Below are positions 56,482 through 64,000 of a stretch of DNA of 64,000 nt, one piece after another. Numbering within the stretch: the first letter of the stretch is position 1; each line of letters starts with the position of its first letter. Position numbers and translations under genes: made by a program. The notes below the pieces were generated by a model that was given only the letters and a program-made list of their open reading frames with translations, ran no database searches and was not told the DNA's origin. The stretch is from contig NC_071388.1 of the NCBI RefSeq assembly GCF_022682495.2, forward strand, positions 179,209,622 through 179,273,621, in the 5' to 3' direction. The DNA comes from Desmodus rotundus (Eukaryota > Chordata > Mammalia > Chiroptera > Phyllostomidae).

Positions 56482-56645
56482 GGTTGCGATCCTCAACTCT
56501 GGCTGCCTCTGGCAAGTGTTTAGAACCTTGGATGCTCCAGGTCCACACAGGGCTCATTTATTCATAATCTCTAGGCATGGGGCCTGGGTATTGGTACTTA
56601 AAAAAGCTCCCCTGGTGATTTTAATGGGCAGCCAGGATTTATGTA
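56482..56645. mobile_element. MER5-like hAT (Charlie) non-autonomous DNA element
   Basis: The two ends are diverged inverted copies: 'ATCCTCAACTCTGGCTGCCT' at the left and 'TTTTAATGGGCAGCCAGGAT' at the right. The interior includes 'GGGGCCTGGGTATTGGTACT' and 'AAAAAGCTCCCCTGGTGATT'. This is the MER5-type order of an ancient DNA transposon. Confidence 0.8.
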
Positions 56646-57100
56646 CATTGCATGAGGAGGTGGTATGCCAGGCAAATTGACACCCAGTTCACTTAGTCTC
56701 TCAACCTACCTGAAGGCTTTTGGGAATGTGTTGGGGTTATTAGCAATTGCTTGTAGCTACTGGACAGATAAGCAGGGGCCAACACCTACAGAGAGTAGGC
56801 AGGGTCACATGGGTACAAAAGCTGTGAGAATGGTGGAGGAGAGCTTCCCTAAGAGCCCCCTGTCTCCTCTGTGCTCCTAGCATCACGGGGTATTCATGGA
56901 GATTTGGAAGCTTGGGCGTGCTGCTGTGTCACTCCCTCTCTGTGTCTTCCGGGGCACAGAGCTGCTTCCTTTGAGCACATGAAGGGAAACCGTGTCCATC
57001 AGCACCTTTCTGTCAATTGCTCACGGACAGCCTCGTGCTGATCCTGCAATTGTACGTTACTTGTACAGGGACAATATATTTGAACCATCGAGACAGTGGC
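56646..57100. other. Unique sequence
   Basis: No recognised feature. Confidence 0.4.
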
Positions 57101-57101
57101 A

Positions 57102-57358
57102 GAATGAGGTTTTCTTTTTTTTAAAGGAATTTTTTTTTTAGATTTTATTTACTTACTTTTAGACAGAAGGGAAGGGAGGGAGAGAGAGAGGGAGAGACAC
57201 ATCATTGTGTGGTTGCCTCTCATATGCCCTCCACCAGGGACCTGGCCCGCAACCCAGGCATGTGCCCTGACTGGGAATCAAACCAGCGACCCTTTAGTTT
57301 GCAGACTTGCACTCAACCCACTGAGCCACAACAGCCAGGGCATGAATGAAGTTTTCTT
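57102..57358. repeat. Target-site duplications of the Ves SINE
   Basis: 'GAATGAGGTTTTCTT' (57102-57116) and 'GAATGAAGTTTTCTT' (57344-57358) differ at one of 15 positions. Confidence 0.85.
57117..57343 (-). mobile_element. Ves-type bat SINE, complete
   Basis: On the - strand the element starts 'TGCCCTGGCTGTTGTGGCTC' and has an A-box-like 'TGGCTCAGTGGGTTGAG' and a B-box-like 'GGTTTGATTCCC'. Then come 'GCATGTGCCTGGGTTGCGGG', a CT-rich spacer and an A-rich tail (T-rich on +). The full tRNA-derived architecture with flanking duplications marks an intact insertion. Ves SINEs are transcribed by Pol III and moved by L1. This family is the main evidence for a bat source. Confidence 0.93.
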
Positions 57359-57714
57359 GCCTTTAACCATTTCTTTACTTCTTGCCTTTAAACACTCCTC
57401 CCGGAGGAGGTGGGAGCTGTGCTAAGAGTAAGGAGTCAGTCTCATGGCACAGTAATGTGTTCATGTGTTATTATAAGAGGCAGCTACTAGCAGCAAAGAA
57501 AAGACTTGTTCTTGTAAATGTTCCACTCTGAGGCATGTGACTGTCGTGATGCATTACACCTGCCTGCCTTCTGGACAACACGGATGTGAACTGCAATATA
57601 GAAGATTTTATGAAAGCAGCCATGATTTTTTGGCCAAATGTTTGAAATTATTACTTCCTTTTTGATGCATAATTCTTGAAAACAAATTGTAATCTTTAAA
57701 AAAATAACCTGAGT

Positions 57715-57732
57715 AATATATATATATATATA
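57715..57732. repeat. (TA)9 microsatellite
   Basis: Uninterrupted TA run. Confidence 0.9.
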
Positions 57733-58258
57733 AAAGAAAAATCAGAAAATACAATCAAATTTAAAAAATTAAAATTATTATAATCAGGAAAAAAACTAAC
57801 ATTTTTCCATGTAGACTGACTTCTAGAAGTTTCTCGGTAAGTGTGTGTTTATATACACGCACACCTTCATTGACAGGTTCTCTGCACCAGGCTTGACCTA
57901 TTTGCAATCAGAGCCATTCTGTCCTCTGATCTCTATATAGAGGATGGCATACCTGCTGTAGACAGTACTTTTGATATTCCCCACTACCCTATCCTCTGGC
58001 TTTGATGGAAGTCTGACCACTGAGGGGCCTTGGGGGAGACTGGGGGGCAGGAGGAAGGAAGGAGCCAGGGTATTCCTATGTCCCTCTGTATGCTGTAAAC
58101 CAAAAAAGAACATAGGATGCTTTTCAAAGTCTTTGGACTTCATTTATAAAATGAGGGTCTCGCTTTCTTTACTTTTGTGCAACACATTAAGATTGGCTGT
58201 TTTCTCACAGTGCAGGCTCAAATGTGAAGGAAACAAGAGCAATAACTGTGCCTTTACT
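57733..58258. other. AT-rich unique sequence
   Basis: No recognised feature. Confidence 0.4.
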
Positions 58259-58259
58259 G

Positions 58260-58650
58260 CTTGATCCCCCGTCCCTTGATCCCCCGTAGGATGCCTGGAG
58301 ACCTGGGGAAGCGCAGACCTCTGCCTCCACGGAGTTCGGATCCCGGGTAGTAGGGGTGCGCGTCACTCGCATAACTTGTGGGAAACGTGCTGGCTCCTCC
58401 ACTCCAGGCCTCCCCAATGTGAAGATCCCCCTGTGTTTCCATCCGGGGGTCCCCTTACGGATGGAAAGACAGGGGGGAGGCCCCCGGGAGATGGCTTCCG
58501 TCAGAGCCACAGCTACCTCGTTTGGGGCCAAGATGCGGGGCGGGAAGGCACCTGGCCAGCACTCCCACCAGAAGCCTCCCTGGGGGCAACGTGCCCCACC
58601 CTTGAGATATCATGCCAGGTGGGTATGACCCTTGAGATACCCACCCTATA
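58260..58650. other. GC-rich patch of unknown nature
   Basis: About 390 bp with markedly higher GC and CpG than both flanks. It holds overlapping open frames of 62-108 codons on both strands, a repeated 12-mer ACCCTTGAGATA (58598 and 58628), and a 9 bp perfect inverted repeat (58618-58626 with 58637-58645). No protein family, splice sites in phase or repeat family is recognised. It could be a regulatory element, an unassigned repeat or a coding exon. Confidence 0.5.
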
Positions 58651-60488
58651 TTTTGCAAGATGAGATACTTTTTGTCAGGTTTAAGTGTCAGTTTTTACTT
58701 CTGTACAGCTTCTACCCATAAGAATTTAAGAATTCTTAAGGATGTGCTTTTAAAGTGGCCATGCTGTTACATATGCACTATTTTCAAAAAGCTAATCCAG
58801 ACCCTCACTGACCCCAGAAGCAGGGAGACCCTTGGTCGGAAATAAAATATCGAGGAATTTGTGCTCTCCCAAATCACAAAGACCACTGTTTGTGAAACAC
58901 CGATTTAACGGGGAAAAAACAAGACACCATTTGTCCTATTTCTGTTTAGAGGGTATTCAGGGTCCCCACAATAATAAATTCTAGGTTGAGTGTTTGATAT
59001 TATAAGAACTTAAAGACCCGCCAGATGGAGACAGAAGTATGAACTCTGCAATGCACTTTGGAGCCTTTGGTATCCAGGCAACAGGCAAATAAGGTTTTGT
59101 TTAAAAAGAACAGAGAGAACATAAATTGGAACTTACTCGGGCACTCGGTAACACTGTGCTTTCGTGCCCGGTGGGGGCCAGTCTGCTTGTGAGCAACAGG
59201 TGCTGGTTCCCTTCGTAGTCATGAGCGGGGTTCCTAGCACAGGCCTGTCTGCCCTACTCCATGGTCTCCCTGCCCTTATAACTTAAGCGATGGGACTTCT
59301 TGTCCTGAATCATTAGAGAAGCTCCAACAAAGACATTTAGTAAAAACAAAAAATCCCTCTAATTTTAGAATTGAGAGGGACCAGTTACATTTTTGCTTTC
59401 CTCGGTAATCTACTTCACACTAGCAGAATGGAAAGTTTCGTTCTAATTCTATCAAAAGTGATGAAGTGCTTTCATCCTGGACTCACCTTCACAACTCCTG
59501 CCGCCCCATCTATCAGTGCTGGGACCAGCACTATAATTAGTTGTGGCAAATGTCCTCAATCACAAAGGGAAAATTAATATCTGATAGCTGTGCATTCGGA
59601 GGCGGAATGAGTCAAACAGATGTGCAAGTCTTTCCAAGGTTCCTGTGCTTCCCATGACACTCAGTTCTGTGAGTTAAGAAAATAAAACATATAAATTACA
59701 AATATGTAGTATTTCTGATCATACTTTTCATAGTGACAAGGCCAAGGTAAATACTTAGTAAATATCTGTTGAATGAGTACGTCAAATCATTGCATTTTTT
59801 AACTGTAATTGTAATGCACATAGGATTCCTAAATCCATCACTCAGAGTAACACTTGTTTTACAATGAACCCTGAGAGGTCAATGATCCCCCTTATTTTTA
59901 CTATGAAAAGGCTCTGGCAAATGAATCTCTCGAGGACTGTTTTTCAGTATTTACTTTCAGAACAATACGTTCGGTTTGTTCGGTTTTCTAAGCGCGGTGA
60001 CATTGGAAGTCTGGTAAAGAAAGCACGTGGGGTAGACTGGGGCTGTTCATTTCCCAACAGTTGCTTCATTTGGCCTCTCCAGGTTCCGGGGGGTCTGGGG
60101 GGTACCGGTGGCGGGAGCCTTTGCATAAGGGTGTTGATTTGCTCCCGCCAGTGGAAACAGGCTGTTGCCTTATTTTCTGAGCAATGACCCAGTGCTGGGC
60201 ACAACTTTTACAACTCATGAACAGTCTTTCAGAAGCAGTATCTAAAGAACTAAAAAGAATAAAATAGATGAATTTCATTTACGAATGCTGGTAGTAGTCT
60301 TCAGGGCAAGTTCACCTTCTTATCATTAAGAATGAGCAGTACTAGAGTATTGAAAATCAGACAAATTCCATATTGAATTTTCTTGAAATCTCTTAATATC
60401 TTCTTCTAGAAACAAAAGGATTAAAGCAGGTAAAGGTTTGAGAAGAAAAGCTATTGTGTTATTCTCCAGGATCAATCGACTTTAGGTT
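58651..60488. other. Unique sequence, no gene supported
   Basis: Contains a 14 bp palindrome TTAAGAATTCTTAA at 58726-58739 and an L2-like tail ('AGTAAATATCTGTTGAATGA') near 59757. No exon. Confidence 0.35.
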
Positions 60489-60489
60489 C

Positions 60490-60800
60490 CTCAGTGATCT
60501 TCCCATTCCAGCCACCCTGGCCTTCAGCTCGTGCACTGTGATGCTCTTTCCTGCCACAGGACCTTTGCACACGGCTGTATGAGGATACTCTTCCTTCTCT
60601 TCATGTGGTTTACTGCTACTCTTCGGATCTTTTAGAAAAAAATATTTAATGCCAAAATGATCATACAGTACCATGTCTTCTTATCATAGTTTAATTAATA
60701 ATACATTCCTGATATTACTTGATTAATGTCTGACTTGCCATTAAACCGACTGTGAGGGCAGGGATGTGTCTGTTTTGACCGCACGTTTGATCCCACAAGC
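60490..60800 (+). mobile_element. L2 LINE fragment (diverged)
   Basis: 'CCAGCCACCCTGGCCTTCAG', 'GCCACAGGACCTTTGCACAC' and 'TGTGAGGGCAGGGATGTGTC' follow the sense L2 3' region. Confidence 0.55.
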
Positions 60801-60899
60801 TCAGAGAAGGAAATGATTAATTCTGCCTGGAAGCCAGTGAGAGATGAAATCAGCATGAAGCATAACGCAGTGCAGTAGTTTAGCCTGGTGAAATATGAT

Positions 60900-61170
60900 A
60901 TGCCCAGTCAGACAGACACCCCAATCACGGGACCCACACAAGTAAGTACATGAGGTATCCAGAAGTCAGAACATGGATGTGAGGAGAGGACGAGGAGAGA
61001 TGAGCTGACAGGGGCAGATTGGGACCAGATCGCTGAGAACCCTGGGCTCGTTAAGGAGTTTGGGCATTTTCTAGGCAGTGAGGAGCAGTTGGAACACTAT
61101 TAAGCTGTAGAATAACACAATCCCATCTGTGTTTCTGATTAATTCTGGCAGCAGTGTGGAAGACAGTGGG
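60900..61170 (-). mobile_element. L2-like fragment, antisense (diverged)
   Basis: 'GAGAACCCTGGGCTCGTTAA', 'GGAGTTTGGGCATTTTCTAG' and 'TAATTCTGGCAGCAGTGTGG' fit antisense L2 internal sequence. Confidence 0.5.
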
Positions 61171-61660
61171 GCTAAAAATAGGGTTATAAGTAATGTGCTC
61201 AATGCTTTTCCCCTATTTGTAAAGTAACCCAATTTTTAGCCCTGACATACATCCTGTTTGTACAGGAAAATCCCTAAGTCTGAGGAAGCATCTCCTGAAT
61301 TAAGGAGAGTTTTGTTATAAAGCAAAAGGGCAAAGTGGCCATCAGCCATTGTATTATGTTGTATGCCCGTAAATGTCCAATAATAAAATCATTTAACAAA
61401 ACTAATTAACCTAATTCATGCAACTATAAAATTTAACTACTGTCCAGACATTCTCAGAAACTGGCCTTTGGGAAATACTGCAGAGAAATAGCCCAGGGAA
61501 TCAATGTTGTACATCTTCCAACAAAGGTCCAGGCCAGCAGGAGAATGATCTACTTATCAAAAAGTGAGCAGCAGTATCCTAGAAATAAAAGTCATGGAAA
61601 CCCATAATATGCTTCGATATTACTAGCAATCTTGAAAAATATCAGCATTTAGGGGTCAGG
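61171..61660. other. AT-rich unique sequence
   Basis: No recognised feature. Confidence 0.4.
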
Positions 61661-61664
61661 GACA

Positions 61665-61830
61665 TAGTAACATTTATTGAGGACTTATTACTCACCAGAT
61701 GCTGTTCTAATAATTTTAATGTGATCAGCCCATGGACTCCTGACAATGTTATGAGACTCTATTATCAGCTCTAGTTTACATTTGAGAAAGAGGAAACAGA
61801 GCCGGGTAAGTAACTTGTCTACGGTGGAGC
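61665..61830 (-). repeat. MIR SINE, antisense
   Basis: 'ACATTTATTGAGGACTTATT', 'ACTCACCAGATGCTGTTCTA', 'TTATCAGCTCTAGTTTACAT' and 'TTGAGAAAGAGGAAACAGAG' give the antisense MIR order. Confidence 0.75.
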
Positions 61831-63119
61831 CCCTCGCCAGCGCTGCTCTCCTCATCAGACAGAACCGTGCTCAGATTTGCAAAGTCCCCTCTCTCCTCCT
61901 TATGGCCCCTCCTTTGCTCATCCTCTGTTCTTTTCAATTCAAGAGAAAAATGTCAGTTTACCTGGGTTGGTGTTTGCCTGGCTTTGACGGCCACGTCAAA
62001 TCACGTGAATGTAAGTCTGGTAAGATTTTACAAACACTTGGCTTTGACGGTGATCATTTCTAAGAATTGTTTCAGGCCGGACCTGGCTCAGGAGGTAAGA
62101 AGAACTGAAAAGCTGGCTGTTAGAAATTCTGACTCACAAGGTGTCTGCAGAGGCCACAGCTCTAACGCAGAATCTTAATTGTTGCTCCTCTTGGGTATTG
62201 TTTTTGAGTTGATTATATCGCTATTCAAAAATTACCTCCTGGGGGAGTGTACTGATATTTTCCCCTAGTCCTCTGTTCTTAGAATTTATGCTGCCAAATA
62301 GAAACACAAATGAATCTACATGTCTTTGTGCTTCATATTTCTCATCTTGCAAAACCTCTGTAGTCACGAGTGCGTCTGAACTGGGTCTCATATAACAGTC
62401 TCTCTTGGTGTTGCATTTGGAAGTGTTCCTATAAGGATCCCGACAACTCCTTGTGGCTCTGTGACAGTGGTGCTTGGAATTATTCTAATAAAGAAAAAAG
62501 TTCAGACTAGGAAATGGCATGAGCTGCTTTGATAGAGCCCGTATAAGTTCAAGGATGAGAATCTTTGGAACAGTTAAATATTACTAACATCACTAGTTTT
62601 AAGACTGTTGGTATATGATGATACCATCTTAATTATGATAGCTTCCTAATATGCCTTAGTTAACAAAAATGACTAAACGGAGTCTAAAGAAATCAACAGG
62701 AGCGCTAAGGATACTCTATATTTTTAAGCGATAGTGTTCTAGGACCTCAGAGGTTATATATGTAACTCCCTACCCCTCACTGACCACTGTTTCCCTCTAC
62801 CACCCTAAACCAGGTGTAAGGCTACCTCAGGGTTTTTCAACTCAAATGCCTGTAGAGATCACTCTCATAGAAATGAGTACAGCAGACCCAGAGATCCGCC
62901 TCTCCTCTCTCTGGAAACAGAAGTACTACTTTTTGTTTTTCTACTTTTGATGGAAACATGGGAACAGGGAAAAGTTTCTCTACTGTGATGAACATCACAG
63001 TGCAATCCAGGTGAGAATAGACAGTGTGACCAACATCCCTGTGGAAACATTGGGCTCCACACTGCCCTCTGCTGGCCCTCTTCCTCTCAGCCAAGCCTAA
63101 CTTTCAGGAGTTTATTTCT
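61831..63119. other. Unique sequence, no gene supported
   Basis: Short frames only. Nothing recognised. Confidence 0.4.
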
Positions 63120-63580
63120 TCATTCTAGTACCAAAATCTGTGTCAGTTTGAGAGCTTTGAATTGCGAGTAATAGAAAATAAGATTAAACTGGTTTAAGTA
63201 ACAAACAAGTTACATGGTATACAAAAGTAGAGGTTGCTCTCCAGAGGTTTATAGGGTTTCAGGTGAGGTTTGATCAGGGCTCTGTCTGTGTGCCTCTCTG
63301 TTTTGTTTGGCTCTATCCTCCTTCATATTTTGACCGTGTTCTCATGCTGACTTTTGCCAGGTACTCAAATGACTGCAGCAGCTTCAGGTATCACAGAAGC
63401 ACACCATGTTGTCCAGGACAAGAGAGGGGTTCCCCTTTTTACCTCAGACATCAAACAGAAGTCCTACACATTCACTGAGGGGACCCATCACCAGAAGGAC
63501 CAGATTACACTTATGACTCTTTTTACCCGTCTCTGGAGCTGGGGGCTGGGCCAATAACACCGAACATGGTTGCCACCTAA
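63120..63580. repeat. Ancient dispersed repeat, family not assigned
   Basis: 'GAATTGCGAGTAATAGAAAA', 'TTAAACTGGTTTAAGTAACA', a long diverged middle and 'ACATGGTTGCCACCTAATTG' near the end have the layout of a common ancient mammalian repeat. I recognise the type but cannot name it. Confidence 0.4.
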
Positions 63581-64000
63581 TTGGGAAAGAGTGAAAGGGT
63601 GAGGAGGAGCTCTGGGCTGCAAGGGTCTCGCAGGCTGAACAGTCACTCAGGGCCCATATACCTTGACTTTATGTAGGAATTTGATTTTTATTTTACTCCT
63701 TTTGGCCCTTGGACCAACCAGAGTTTGGAAGATCACAATCTATAAGGCTGTTATTTGCTCACTTGTACAGCCGAACATCAGGAAGGACCCTGCGGATGAC
63801 ACTTCCTTTCATTTCACACGGATCAGGGAGGGGCTTTTTCACAATGGAAAGTGGGGGGCCAACACGTAAAACGACAGATGGGCAATCAGTCCACCTTATT
63901 TCTGGGGCTCCTGCCCTTTGGCCAGGAGCTGACATCTCCCAGAGACGGCAGCACACCCCCAGGTGTTGATTTTTAAGGACAGACTCATAATGTGCACTAG
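63581..64000. other. Unique sequence to the window edge
   Basis: Two short + frames and one - frame, none recognised. Confidence 0.35.

Noticed and set aside
57260..57343. tRNA gene-like A and B boxes
   Set aside because: They belong to the tRNA-derived head of a Ves SINE; the cloverleaf is not maintained and the SINE body follows.
58726..58739. 14 bp palindrome TTAAGAATTCTTAA
   Set aside because: Short AT-rich palindromes of this size are expected by chance in 64 kb; it has no partner features.

Overview
The window is nuclear DNA from a mammal, most likely an echolocating bat. Two copies of a tRNA-derived SINE with the organisation of the chiropteran Ves family (32468-32656 and 57117-57343) point to Chiroptera. 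Ancient mammalian repeats (MIR, L2, MLT1/MaLR, MER5-like, L1M) place it within eutherians. There is no operon-like gene density, no CRISPR array and no bacterial or organellar gene. Nearly all open frames are short, have no homology I recognise, and fall inside repeats or AT-rich intergenic or intronic DNA.

Layout. 1-9.4 kb is mostly unique AT-rich sequence with L1 and MIR fragments. It contains the only convincing host coding sequence: a candidate terminal coding exon at 6633-6815 on the + strand, with a splice acceptor before it and a 3' UTR with poly(A) signals after it. 9.4-17 kb holds an old antisense L1, a younger truncated L1 3' end, a long sense L2 interrupted by a microsatellite and an MLT1 LTR, and two antisense L2 pieces. 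17-34 kb is a mixture of ERVL/MaLR remnants, MIR and L2 copies, simple repeats and unique sequence. 34.15-35.48 kb is an antisense endogenous retroviral pol remnant (RNase H to integrase).

The dominant object is a full-length L1 on the - strand at about 36737-44459. It is flanked by an imperfect target-site duplication and carries degraded ORF1 and ORF2 whose endonuclease and reverse-transcriptase catalytic motifs are both mutated. Its roughly 2.7 kb 5' UTR appears to be built from two kinds of tandem repeat: about three diverged units of 310-335 bp that are purine-rich on the + strand, and GC-rich units of about 170-180 bp. 44.5-64 kb returns to unique sequence with scattered old L1, MIR, L2 and LTR-like repeats, a 125 bp processed retro-copy with its own target-site duplication, and a MER5-like element.

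The genes do not form a pathway. The window is best read as the 3' end of one protein-coding gene followed by repeat-rich intergenic DNA, or as part of a larger gene desert. I found no new enzymatic or defence system. The most noteworthy signals are the monomeric organisation of the L1 5' UTR, the unrecognised terminal exon, the retro-copy, and a perfect 15 bp inverted repeat at 6102-6136. Repeat family names come from recognising consensus-like motifs by eye; boundaries are approximate and no database search was run.
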